64,000 nucleotides of DNA, taken from positions 168,034,516 through 168,098,515 of the forward strand of contig OX465281.1 of the NCBI GenBank assembly GCA_949987705.1, given 5' to 3'. This DNA is from Thereva unica (Eukaryota > Arthropoda > Insecta > Diptera > Therevidae). The notes under the pieces were generated by a model that had not been told where the DNA came from, made no database searches, and saw only the letters and a list, made by a program, of their open reading frames with translations. The position numbers were made by a program, and so were the translations under genes. This document shows positions 33,311 to 44,649 of this stretch, piece by piece (position 1 is the first letter of the stretch; every line of letters begins with the position of its first letter).

Positions 33311-33314
33311 GCAT

Positions 33315-33625
33315 TCATTCCTGATCTAAAGATATATTGAGTAAACTATATCGCTTATTGTGTTCGAAGTTGTGAAGAAAGTGGTAATCCGCCCTCTTGA
33401 GATGACCGACGTGGATCTCACCATAAATATTGAGTATACTATATTGAGTAAAAATTTCTCAAATGTATCACTAAAAACCGAAGATTCATAATTTATAATG
33501 AATTCATGCTTAATCGGTACCTTATTATGCACACAATCACGCCACGAAATGGTTTTGTAAAACAAAAAAAAATTAACAAAGTTATAAACAAATTAATTTT
33601 AAGAGCATTTTTATTTTGAAAATTT
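33315..33625 (-). repeat. Right flank of the inverted duplication
   Basis: Reverse complement of 30026-30333, including the minisatellite unit and the AT-rich ATAACAAAG-type segment. It ends where E4 starts (GAAGTTATACTTC at 33628). Confidence 0.75.
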
Positions 33626-33627
33626 TT

Positions 33628-33780
33628 GAAGTTATACTTCTTTAGGCGCGTTTTGAAAAATATTATGAGAGTGAATTTTGACGAATTCGCAACGCAACGC
33701 AACTTGAGGATATTGGCTAAGGGGTGGAGGCAATGGAGGGCAAGCATTTCAACTGCCATTCTTCATGCGCACTGGGATTA
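33628..33780 (+). repeat. Repeat E, copy E4, left part
   Basis: Matches 12290-12440 and ends at GCACTGGGATTA, where the foldback element enters. E continues at 35644. Confidence 0.85.
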
Positions 33781-35643
33781 CACAGGCCCACAAAAAAAAA
33801 AAAAGTCTTTTAGTATGAACTTGAGGTATGCTACCTTATGTTTTTCGGTGTGCTGAAAACGAATCCGAGGTCAGAATTTGGCCATCACCCTCAGATTTTG
33901 CCCCACAAGCCCCCACACCCCCAAAATGGACCAAAATTTGAGCAGCATAAAAATTCAAAATCAGCATGTTATTGCCCGTTTTTGGATGTGCTGAAAACGA
34001 ATCCGAGGTCAGAATTTGGCCATCACCCTCACATTTTGCCCCACAAGCCCCCCACACCCCCAAAAAGGGCCCAAAATTTGAGCAGCATAAAAATTCAAAA
34101 TCAGCATGTTATTGCCCGTTTTTCGGTGTGCTGAAAACGAATCCGAGGTCAGAATTTGGCCATCACCCTCAGATTTTGCCCCACAAGCCCCCACACCCCC
34201 AAAATGGACCAAAATTTGAGCAGCATAAAAATTCAAAATCAGCATGTTATTGCCCGTTTTTGGATGTGCTGAAAACGAATCCGAGGTCAGAATTTGGCCA
34301 TCACCCTCACATTTTGCCCCACAAGCCCCCCACACCCCCAAAAAGGGCCCAAAATTTGAGCAGCATAAAAATTCAAAATCAGCATGTTATTGCCCGTTTT
34401 TGGATGTGCTGAAAACGAATCCGAGGTCAGAATTTGGCCATCACCCTCACATTTTGCCCCACAAGCCCTCTCCCCACCCCGAACTTGACCCGAAAATTCA
34501 GGGGCTCAGGAATTCAAACCAGCATGTTGTTCTCCGTCTTTGGGTATATTGGGAACGAATCCGGGACCAGCCGTTCTTCATCACCCCCAGATTTTGGCCC
34601 ACAAACCCCCTCCCCCACCCCGAACCTTAACAAAATCGAGAAACATGAAAGTGGGAAACAGCTTGTTACACTCCGTTCTTTGCTGTGCTAGAAACGAATC
34701 TGGAGTCAGTCGTTGGATTGCGATTCACCTTTCTCCCTGGTCAGAAACCGAGGAAAAACTGATTTTTTCTCAGAGGGCGGTTTCTGAAAAGAAGCGCGCA
34801 TGGTAAGCTGCGGTCTGGGGAATTTTGTTTTCTTGATAAAAAGTTTAAATTGTCATTTGTTTTTACATCAAAATTACAGAACGATACGGAGAATAACATG
34901 CTATATTGAATTCTTGAGGGCCTCCATTTTTGGGTCACATTTGGTGGTGGGGGGGAGGTTTCGGGGCAAAATCTGGGGGTGATGGGCAACGACTGACTCC
35001 AGATTCGTTTCTAGCACAGCAAAGAACGGAGTGTAACAAGCTGTTTCCCACTTTCATGTTTCTCGAATTTTGTTCAAGTTCGGGGTGGGGGAGGGGGTTT
35101 GTGGGGCAAAATCTGGGGGTGATGGAGAACGGCTGGTCCCGGATTCGTTCCCAATATACCCAAAGACGGAGAACAACATGCTGGTTTGAATTCCTGAGCC
35201 CCTGAATTTTCGGGTCAAGTTCGGGGTGGGGAGAGGGCTTGTGGGGCAAAATGTGAGGGTGATGGCCAAATTCTGACCTCGGATTCGTTTTCAGCACATC
35301 CAAAAACGGGCAATAACATGCTGATTTTGAATTTTTATGCTGCTCAAATTTTGGGCCCTTTTTGGGGGTGTGGGGGGCTTGTGGGGCAAAATGTGAGGGT
35401 GATGGCCAAATTCTGACCTCGGATTCGTTTTCAGCACATCCAAAAACGGGCAATAACATGCTGATTTTGAATTTTTATGCTGCTCAAATTTTGGTCCATT
35501 TTGGGGGTGTGGGGGCTTGTGGGGCAAAATCTGAGGGTGATGGCCAAATTCTGACCTCGGATTCGTTTTCAGCACACCGAAAAACATAAGGTAGCATACC
35601 TCAAGTTCATACTAAAAGACTTTTTTTTTTTTGTGGGCCTGTG
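33781..35643. mobile_element. Foldback element with 140-bp tandem repeats in both arms
   Basis: Ends CACAGGCCCACAAAA and inverse, with near-perfect long inverted arms. TTA lies on both sides (33778-33780, 35644-35646), and uninterrupted E reads GGGATTATCATTA. Each arm holds copies of a ~140-bp unit (CCGAGGTCAGAATTTGGCC, CATCACCCTCAGATTTTGCC). The left arm has about four full units and the right arm about two, and both pass through a diverged variant toward the centre. CAC ends with a 3-bp duplication suggest a CACTA/CMC-type transposase in trans (inferred). The long frames on both strands here are artefacts of the repeat. Confidence 0.85.
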
Positions 35644-37372
35644 TTATCATTATTATGCACGGTATACAGAAGCGACGGCAGCTTCGAATACCGTAAAAAA
35701 TGGGCGCCTGGTGACGTCAGCCGTAATGCTGAAACAACAACAACAGATTCGATTTTATATGGGAAGTGTCCCCCACGTGACATCAGCACTAAAATACCGT
35801 ATACGGTATACAGTCTTTTACATTACCGTGATTACTATGGGCATATGAAAACTCGCAGCCGATGCCGGTTCACGATGTCGACGGGTGAGGGGGTTTTTAT
35901 GCTGAGGCTATGGAGGGAAATAAATTTAATGTTCGAGTCATCAGCTAAGCGTATGTTTGGTTTTTCGTGCGCATAGGAAGATTCGTAGTGTTTACTGTGT
36001 GCTGTTTGTGGGTGATGGGTTTTGCTGAATGGAAGGCAATTTCTCTAACTCGTAGTGTAAGATAGACTCGCCAAGTTTTAACTTGTAAAAAGTGGCAAAA
36101 TATTGTACTTTAACATTTTATACTGAACGTGCATTCGGTGATAAGTTAGTTAGTGATCCGAGTGAATAAATTGAATGAAATTGATACCAGTTTTGTTTAC
36201 ATTCATGGTGGTTTTTTCGTGTTAATTTAGCGAAAAAATGTTGGATTTATGTGGTAATGAAATTAAAAGTGAATTTAAAATAGTTAAAAATTATTACGGA
36301 ATAGTTATTAAAACATAAGTGCAAGTACCACCACACAACATGAATAACAAAAATTTTGAACTTTTTCCTACACATTTTTCTGCTTTAATATTTTAAAAAA
36401 TTATTCTTCAACAAGCTGTAATCACTTTAAATGCACTTTTAACTCAATAACCACACAAATTCAACATTTTTGCCCTAAAATAACTCGACAAAACCACAGC
36501 GAATGTAAACAAAATTGGTCATCTTCACAATTAAACCATTAAAACATATTGGTTCACTAAATTTTTTGAAATTGTTTTAATTCAATCACTGAAACACTAA
36601 TTACTGGTAATCCAGGTGCAGAAAAAAGTGATAAAATACAATATTTTACAACTTTTTATTGTAAAAATGAACTAAAAAACTTGGCTCCACTATGTTATTA
36701 CACGAGAAAAGTTCTCCATTCAAGCAAATGTAGGATCAGCACCGGCTGCTTCCAGGCCTGTAGCTATACGATGGGTTTGCTGGAGGCCCTATCAGAACTT
36801 GAAATATGCAGCGTACTGCAAATTTAAGACATGATATGAACATGCAGCACGCTGCTTTGCTTGTCATTTTACCAGCCTCAGCCAATTGAAATACTTTTGA
36901 TTGCAGCGTGCTGCATTTTTATCTCATGCCCTAATTTGCTGCACGCTGCCAATTTTGATGTTCTGATATCGGACGATATAGGCGAAGGGGTAGAGGAGGG
37001 AAGCATTGCAACTCCAATCCTTTAGCTATTAAGTTTATTATTATATGGGCATATAAAAATTCGTAGCCAAAGTCCGTTCACGATGTCCATGGGTGAGGAG
37101 GTTTTTACCCAGAGGCTATGGAGGGAAATCAATTACATATCCTAGTTTTCAGCTAAAGCCGGTCTAAACGATGCTATGAGCACTTTCCAACGTTGGACGT
37201 TTAATAGTAGAACGCATCGTGTGGCCGCTACTCGAACTACGAATGTCCAATGTCAAGCGTCCAACGATGGTGTTTGGACAGGTTAGGAGTGTTGTCACTC
37301 ACACTTTGGAAGCGTTGATGCTGTATTTGCCGATTCATTAATGTCCTTAGTATGAAACTCTTCGTATCATAT
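35644..37372 (+). repeat. Repeat E, copy E4, middle part
   Basis: Matches 12440-12640 and then 21612-23135 continuously (TATGGGCATATGAAAACTCG and onward). It therefore gives the empty-site sequence for BEL-1. It stops at CTTCGTATCATAT, where the giant inverted repeat begins; E resumes at 42811. Confidence 0.87.
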
Positions 37373-38029
37373 CAAGGCAAGCGGTAGTTTGCCGAGTTCG
37401 TAAGGGCAAACAGCTAATGCCTTATTTACGCCTAAACATAGAAAACAAGGTGTTTTTTTTATAAAATTATGCGATTTATCACCTTTTTATAAGCAATATA
37501 AGTAATTTTTCATTTGTAACCGATAACCAAAATATAAATAATTTATTATTCCATGAGTTTTTTTTCTTATCATTCTTCGTTTTCTTTATTTTTACATTTT
37601 TTACATTTCGAATCGAACTTTTTTCTTCTCCTTCAGTCTAAAAAAGTGGGTACTCAAAATTATTCTGTCAGATGGCGCTCTAAGTTATTTCAATTGCTCA
37701 ATAAATGAGATGGTGCTACTAGTTAGTCGAAAAGTGTTTACTCGAACTGTTGATGCTAGATGGCATTAGATGATTAACAAAATGTATTCATTTAAAGTGG
37801 TTAGTCGCAACTATGGTATCAGATTGCGTTAGGTACTATAAAAAACATGTAGTTCACAGTACAAATGTACAGTAAAATTTTGAAATACTGAATGCCGAGA
37901 TCGTAATCGCAATTTATTTCTAAAAATATGACATATTCGTTGCAAGTTAGTCAAATCCAGCACTGTTGATGTCAAATAGCATTTCCTATCATTTCGATGA
38001 TAAACAAAAAGTGTACGCATGGTACGCGT

Positions 38030-41000
38030 CTCAAGAGGGCGGATTACCATTTTCTTCACAACCCCCTCGACATGGGTATCAAATGAAACGGTATGATAAG
38101 TAGAATACAATAAGCAATATAGTATACTCAATAAAAAGTTAGATCCACCGAGGCCACCTCAAGAGGACGCAGTACCATTTTCTTCACAACCCCCTCGACA
38201 TGGGTATCAAATGAAAGGGTATGATAAGTAGAAGACAATAAGCAATATAGTATACTCAATAAAAAGTTACATCCACCGAGGCCACCTCAAGAGGACGCAT
38301 TACCATTTTCTTCACAACCCCCTCGACATGGGTATCAAACGAAAGGGTATGATAAGTAGAATACAATAAGCTATGTCTTTATATCCATGGCGGCCGTCTC
38401 AAGAGGGCGGACTACCATTTCTTCGACACCACCTCGACATAGGTATCAATTGAAAGGGTATCATAAGTAGAATACCATAAGCGATATAATATACTCAATA
38501 TCTGGTTAGATCCATGGCGGTCATCTCAAGAGGGCGGATTACCATTTTCTTCACAACCCCCTCGACATGGGTATCAAATGAAAGGGTATGATAAGTAGAA
38601 GACAATAAGCAATATAGTATACTCAATAAATAGTTAGATCCACCGAGGCCACCTCAAGAGGACGCATTACCATTTTCTTCACAACCCCCTCGACATGGGT
38701 ATCAAATGAAAGGGTATGATAAGTAGAATACAATAAGCTATGTCTTTATATCCATGGCGGCTGTCTCAAGAGGGCGGACTACCATTTCTTCACCACCACC
38801 TCGACATAGGTATCAATTGAAAGGGTATCATAAGTAGAATACCATAAGCGATATAATATACTCAATATCTGATTAGATCCATGGCGGTCATCTCAAGAGG
38901 GCGGATTACCATTTTCTTCACAACCCCCTCGACATGGGTATCAAATGAAAGGGTATGATAAGTAGAAGACAATAAGCAATATAGTATACTCAATAAATAG
39001 TTAGATCCACCGAGGCAACCTGAAGAGGATGCATTACCATTTTCTTCACAACCCCCACGACATGGCTATCAAATGAAAGGGTATGATAAGTAGAATACAA
39101 TGGGCGGTGTGAATAAAAACTTAGTGTTCACTTACGGTGAACACTTCTGAGTGGAGTGATTCGTTAAAAATGAACACTCGATTTGGTGAGAATAAAAATT
39201 TCCTCATTCAAATGCAATTCACTCATGGGAAATTTTGGGATTCAAGTGTTGAAGTGTCAAAGTTGTACGTCAAGTAAGAATCAAAGCAGGCAAACTTTTT
39301 ATTTTTATCAAAAAGCAAAGTAGTACAGGTAAAATACTAAAAATAGCGAAAATGATTGGGTGCATGCTGCAAAGGTTACAGAGATCTTCCTTTTAGGGTG
39401 CCTAATAAGGAGTTATAAGGGGTTTAGGCTCAAGGGAAGGGCTTTAGGCTCAAAATATCAGTTGGTAATTATATCGAAAAATAATGTTCACAAAGTTTTG
39501 AAGATCATCTACAGAAAAAGTTATTATACATTAACCCGAACGAAATGCCATTCATAAGATATGACCATATCACCGTTTTAAAGATTTGAAATACTCATAC
39601 GCCCTCATTCGCAACTTGACATAGATGTTCACATGTACATAAAAGATGAGCCTAAGTATGTTGCTTTACCATAATTAGTCTACGAGTTATTCAACTTTAA
39701 GTAAATTTAAAATAAATACAATTCTTCGTAAGCACCCTGTATCTTAGTGGATAATGTGGATAGCCCACTCTAGAACAATTTTGTCCTCCAAATATATCCA
39801 GGAATCCCCCGTGAAAATATTAGCTACGTATTCCAACAAAGGGCGGTGATTTGGTGATTTCGATGATAGCTGTAGGTATAGATTGAAGTTTGTAAAAGTG
39901 GTGGGTGCTATACCAAAGCTTGGAAAAATTGAAACCTTCTTAAGATATGTAGGTTTTCCGAGCTTTCAAGTCGGTGAATATCTTGGCATCCATAGAATAA
40001 TATTGGCAAAATAATTTGGGAGGTCTGTAGTACTAGAGAGAAATGGATCAACTCTCCGACTTCACGTGAAGAAATAAAGGAATGGTTGGCAAAAAATAAA
40101 TTGCCTAGTGCAATTGGTGCTCTGGATTATACACATGGCATTTATCCACAAAGCATAGTTTTAATAAATTGACAAAATTGTTGAAGTTGAACTTTCCTTT
40201 TTACTTTTTTACTCCATCGATTATCTCTTCATCTATTTCATCCAAAAAATCAATTACATCATACATTTTTCGTTTCAAAGCTCCTCGCCACTACCCTTAA
40301 TTTTTACGAGCGTTCACTCGCAAACAAATGTAAAAACATAATTTTATTCACACCAAAAAGAAGTGTTCACTTGATATGGGGAAATGACAGAGTGAAGTAC
40401 TTAACGAAACCTAACGAAGGTTATTTTTATTCACGCCAAACTAAGTGTTCCCTGCAAAAATGGGAGTGAACACTTGCACTCAGTTTTTATTCACACCACC
40501 CAATAAGCAATATAGTATACTCAATAAAAAGTTAGATCCACCGAGGCCACCTCAAGAGGGCGCAGTACCATTTTCTTCACAACCCCCTCGACATGGGTAT
40601 CAAACGAAAGGGTATGATAAGTAGAATACAATAAGCTATGTCTTTATATCCATGGCGGCCGTCTCAAGAGGGCGGGCTACCATTTCTTCACCACCACGTC
40701 GACATAGGTATCAATTGAAAGGGTATAATAAGTAGAATACCATAAACAATATAATATACTCAATATCTGGTTAGATCCATGGCGGTCATCTCAAGAGGGC
40801 GGATTACCATTTTCTTCACAACCCCCTCGACATGGGTATCAAATGAAAGGGTATGATAAGTAGAAGACAATAAGCAATATAGTATACTCAATAAATAGTA
40901 GATCCACCGAGGCCACCTCAAGAGGACGCATTACCATTTTCTTCACAACCCCTTCGACATGGGTATCAAATGAAAGGGTATGATAAGTAGAATACAATAA

Positions 41001-41822
41001 GCTATGTCTTTATATCCATGGCGGCTGTCTCAAGAGGGCGGACTACCATTTCTTCACCACCACCTCGACATAGGTATCAATTGAAAGGGTATCATAAGTA
41101 GAATACCATAAGCGATATAATATACTCAATATCTGATTAGATCCATGGCGGTCATCTCAAGAGGGCGGATTACCATTTTCTTCTCAACCTCCTCGACATG
41201 GGTATCAAATGAAAGGGTATGATAAGTAGAATACAATAAGCAATATAGTATACTCAATAAATAGTTAGATCCACCGAGGCCACCTCAAGAGGACGCAGTA
41301 CCATTTTCTACACAACCCCCACGACATGGGTATCAAATGAAAGAGTATCTTAAGTAGAAGACAATAAGCAATATAGTATACTCAATATCTGGTTAGATCC
41401 ACGGCGGTCATCTCAAGAGGGCGGATTACCATTTTCTTTACAACCCCTTCGACATGGGTATCAAATGAATGGGTATGATAAGTAGAATACAATAAGCTAT
41501 GTCTTTATATCCATGGCGGCCGTCTCAAGAGGGCGGACTACCATTTCTTCGACACCACCTCGACATAAGTATCAATTGAAAGGGTATCATAAGTAGAATA
41601 CCATAAGCGATATAATATACTCAATATCTGGTTAGATCCATGGCGGTCATCTCAAGAGGGCGGATTACCATTTTCTTCACAACCCCCTCGACATGGGTAT
41701 CAAATGAAAGGGTATGATAAGTAGAATACAATAAGCAACATAGTATACTCAATAAATAGTTAGATCCACCGAGGCCACTTCAAGAGGACGCATTACCATT
41801 ATCTTCACAACCCCCTCGACAT
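38030..41822 (+). repeat. Minisatellite array of left arm, three-unit higher-order period
   Basis: About 20 units (excluding 39102-40501), each with CTCAAGAGG, CCCTCGACATGGGTATCAAA and TACTCAATA words. Unit spacing cycles about 110, 127 and 129 bases. Three variants (CACCTCAAGAGGACGC, CATCTCAAGAGGGCGG and the short GTCTCAAGAGGGCGGACT) alternate, giving a ~366-bp higher-order repeat. Confidence 0.88.
39102..40501. mobile_element. PIF/Harbinger-like element inside the left arm
   Basis: Ends GGGCGGTGTGAATAAAAAC and GTTTTTATTCACACCACCC. AAT is duplicated (39099-39101, 40502-40504). The right arm at about 51040 has the uninterrupted site. Inside, around 40020-40140 on the plus strand, decayed sequence reads SREEIKEWLAKNKLPSAIGA then LDYTHG, which resembles the DDE region of PIF/Harbinger transposases. 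No intact frame remains. A weak frame at 39360-39557 is not identified. Confidence 0.8.
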
Positions 41823-41824
41823 GG

Positions 41825-42211
41825 CAACTTATTGATCATGAATTTGGAAAACGAGTAACCCTTAGTGGTCAATGTAAAAATTGTTCGTACACTCAAAAGA
41901 TTCGTAAATCGGAAATGATTTCGGCAGCACCTGTTCTCATAATACAACTGAAATTATTCGAACTGAAAAATAAAAAGTTTATTAAAATTGAGCAATGCGA
42001 TATCAAAGCTGTCACTTCTGCAAAATTGCATATAGGAGGTTCAAATTATAAAGTGATTAGTGCTATATTCCATACAGGAACACTCGAACAAGGTCATTAC
42101 ATCAGCATGTTGAAACAAAAATCGAGCTGGTTATGGATCAATGATTCCATAGTGCAGAAAAAATCTTGGCCGAGAAACTCAAAAGGAGCTTATGTTTTTT
42201 TTTTACAATGA
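41825..42211 (+). pseudogene. USP (ubiquitin-specific protease, peptidase C19) C-terminal fragment, copy 1
   Basis: The frame is open from the edge of the minisatellite, with no start codon of its own. It has the zinc-binding CKNC of USP fingers, then APVLIIQLKLF, YKVISAIFHTGTLEQGHYIS (His box with the catalytic His) and WLWINDS (Asn/Asp box), ending YVFFLQ. The Cys box and N-terminal half are absent, so it cannot be an active deubiquitinase. Copies lie at 43169-43412 and, inverted, 49681-50065. It is probably a captured gene piece carried by the element. Confidence 0.8.
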
Positions 42212-42370
42212 CAATAATATTAGTTTGAATTCCTGCATTTTGCTATTTTGTTATTACCTACCTATAAAATAAATAAAAAAATATAATGAACAATTAAATA
42301 CATAATATTTCTTTATACAGAAGATTATTTATTTTTTATTTTAGAATGTATTAAAACAAAAAAGAGTGAT

Positions 42371-42810
42371 ATCCCACCAAAAAAACATTAAAAATGTGAA
42401 TTAGAAGTTCGTGGGCGCGGAAATTATTTATTGGGACAGTTTAAAACACACTTATAACAAAAAGAAGTGATATGGATTAGTCAAGATGTATCGTTAATAG
42501 CATGAAATAATTAAACACGTGCATTTACGAACGAATTCAAAGGAATTATACAACTGCCAATTTTTATTTAAAACTCAAAAAAGTAAGTATTATAATACTT
42601 TATTGAGTTTTAAATAAAAATTGGCAGTTGTATAATTCCTTTGAATTCGTTCGTAAATGCACGTGTTTACTTATTTCATGCTATTAACGATACATCTTGA
42701 CTAATCCATATCACTTCTTTTTGTTATAAGTGTGTTTTAAACTGTCCCAATAAATAATTTCCGCGCCCACGAACTTCTAATTCACATTTTTAATGTTTTT
42801 TTGGTGGGAT
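42371..42810. repeat. 440-bp near-perfect palindrome (left-arm copy)
   Basis: Runs from ATCCCACCAAAAAAAC to its inverse GTTTTTTTGGTGGGAT, with the centre near 42590 around AAGTATTATAATACTT. Almost the whole length is self-complementary. A second full copy is at 49082-49521, a half copy at 48865-49080 and a 40-bp stub at 43569-43609. Confidence 0.9.
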
Positions 42811-43168
42811 TTCAATTACCCTAACCCACTCAATTTAATTGAGTAACAACTAAAAGAAGAAGCTGGGGAAGTGAACAGAATTTGGAAGTGACGTAATGAA
42901 TCTGCCCAAGGTCGATGAACCTACAGGTGAGTTACGAGAGCATACCGGCAAAATGGGTCTACGCAACGCCTGGAATTCCTCATTGTGACAGAGGACACAG
43001 ACGATGTCCTTTTGGATTGCCGGAGATTAGCCGAGCAAACTGCTGCACTGTAACCTACAGCTAAAGGCACGGCTAAGAGCAACGAACGTCTTAGACTATA
43101 ATGGTACGATCGTTTGATTTACTGACTAAAGCGGAGGAGAAGCTAAATTCCTCAATGAGAAGCTAAGG
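42811..43168 (+). repeat. Repeat E, copy E4, right part
   Basis: Matches 23141-23490 and ends GAGAAGCTAAGGC, where the third USP fragment starts. The target region on both sides shows the giant repeat arm entered E4. Confidence 0.85.
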
Positions 43169-43609
43169 CAAAGTTTATTAAAATTGAGCAATGCGATATC
43201 AAAGCTGTCACTTCTGCAAAATTGCATATAGGAGGTTCAAATTATAAAGTGATTAGTGCTATATTCCATACAGGAACACTCGAACAAGGTCATTACATCA
43301 GCATGTTGAAACAAAAATCGAGCTGGTTATGGATCAATGATTCCATAGTGCAGAAAAAATCTTGGCCGAGAAACTCAAAAGGAGCTTATGTTTTTTTTTT
43401 TTACAAAGACAATAATATTAGTTTGAATTCCTGCATTTTTCTATTTTGTTATTACCTACTTATAAAATAAATAAAAAAATATAATGAACAATTAAATACA
43501 TAATATTTCTTTATACAGAAGATTATTTATTTTTTATTTTAGAATGTATTAAAACAAAAAAGAGTGATATCCCACCAAAAAAACATTAAAAATGTGAATT
43601 AGAAGTTCG
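43169..43609 (+). pseudogene. USP fragment, copy 3, with palindrome stub
   Basis: Duplicates 41975-42410: KFIKIEQCDIKAVTSAKLHI through the GHYIS box and NDS, then the same AT-rich 3' sequence and the first ~40 bp of the palindrome. It lacks the CxxC part. A longer T-run shifts the end of the frame. It points the same way as copy 1, so it is a partial direct duplication of the arm. Confidence 0.8.
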
Positions 43610-44070
43610 ATGTCAGAAACGGTGAACTTCACGGAATTCTCCCAACCACTCACCAATTCGATTTCCAACCCTGGCCAATGCACACCTGGAAGGCAACCGC
43701 ATATTAACACCTACACAGCGTTCAAGGAAAACCAAAACAAATTAACCATTCTTCCAACAGCGATAATCAATATGAGTTTGGAACGCTTCACTCATGTCGA
43801 GCACTACTGGACGACGCGGCGGTTCGCAATCATCGTTCATATCGGAAGAATGTGTCCAAAGGCTACGATTACAAAGAGGCAAGGCAAGAATGACTATTCG
43901 CGGCATATTAAAAATTCCAATGGCCATTACAAAGGGCATTGTCACCTTCACAACTATTTCTCGATTTTCATCAAATCATAGACGGCAAATAGAAGCTTAC
44001 ATTCTTGACAGACTCACAGCACCACAACCTTCAAGGACGTTTCACATCAAGGACGTGAAATTACTACATA
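43610..44070 (+). pseudogene. BEL-2 aspartic protease region
   Basis: The first frame (43610-43981) loses phase near 43790. The second carries GGSQSSFISEECVQRLRLQR, the segment just after the DSGS catalytic site; the Asp is lost at the shift. It reads on to HIKDVKLLH, then is cut by the Tc1-like element. The matching C-terminal hallmark KIDILLGADQLNDIL appears after that element. Confidence 0.8.
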
Positions 44071-44648
44071 CAGAGGGTGGCCAAATTATTATACTCAAGC
44101 AAAATTTTCTGTATTTTTGTAATATTTTATTTGAACATATTTCAAATATAATTGAACATTTGCAACTTCAGTTTATTCCTTATCTATACTAAAAATAATA
44201 ATAAAAAAAATTTTAATATTTAGTAACTCCTCCTTTTGCTGCTAGTACAGCTTGGATGCGACGTGGCATACTTTCAATGCATGATACAGCTACCTGTTGC
44301 AGTTTCGGAGTGTTGTGCCATGCTTTGATTATGTTTTCAATCAACTCTCTTTTATTGGTTACAATTTTTTCTTTGGCTATTTTAGTTTTAAGGACTGCCC
44401 ACACATTTTTGATGGGATTCAGGTCAGGGAAGTTACTAGGCCAGTTCAAAGTGTTGATATTATTATCTTTTAAATATTTGGTGATAGATTTGGCCTTGTG
44501 ACAAGGTGCAGAATCATGCATAAATATGAAATTTCCATCTGGGAACCATTCTGCTGTCTGTGGGGCCAGTCTTTCCATCAAAACTTTCTTGTACTTGTAC
44601 TTTTATTACAAAAAAATCAGTTGAGTATAATAATTTGGCCACCCTCTG
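44071..44648 (-). mobile_element. Tc1-like element, internally deleted
   Basis: Ends CAGAGGGTGGCCAAATTATT and inverse, flanked by TA on both sides (44069-44070, 44649-44650). It holds the C-terminal third of a transposase. The BEL-2 protein continues on either side, so it inserted into BEL-2. Confidence 0.9.
44213..44581 (-). pseudogene. Tc1-like transposase C-terminal fragment
   Basis: Reads FIFMHDSAPCHKAKSITKYL (second catalytic Asp) and NWPSNFPDLNPIKNVWAVLK, the DDE C-terminal region, ending PRRIQAVLAAKGGVTKY. In active Tc1 transposases the last triad residue is the Glu in PDLNPIENVW; here it is Lys, so the fragment is both truncated and catalytically dead. Confidence 0.88.
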
Positions 44649-44649
44649 T

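Larger units (their letters stand above)
37373..42810. repeat. Giant inverted repeat, left arm
   Basis: Begins CAAGGCAAGCGGTAGTTTGC; the inverse ends the right arm at 52724. In order it holds a ~650-bp edge segment, a 20-unit minisatellite (with a Harbinger-like insertion), a USP gene fragment, an AT-rich stretch and a 440-bp palindrome. It interrupts E4 exactly: E stops at 37372 and resumes at 42811. Nearly the same content, inverted, is at 49082-52724, apart from the insertion and a three-unit difference in the array. Confidence 0.88.

Noticed and set aside
33836..35589. Set of 75-174 aa proline/histidine-rich frames on both strands
   Set aside because: They are products of the 140-bp tandem repeat and its inverse, with overlapping frames and no domain.
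37829..38131. 100-aa frame in the left arm and its 63-aa twin at 51992-52183
   Set aside because: They read through minisatellite units and the edge segment; similar frames recur wherever the unit occurs (53267, 57065, 57178, 57352, 57659).
39360..39557. 65-aa frame inside the Harbinger-like element
   Set aside because: No match to a transposase or Myb-like partner; the recognisable relic is elsewhere (40020-40140) and is frameless.
38030..41822. CRISPR-like array of regular repeats
   Set aside because: Units are contiguous ~120-bp minisatellites without unique spacers, in insect DNA; not a CRISPR.
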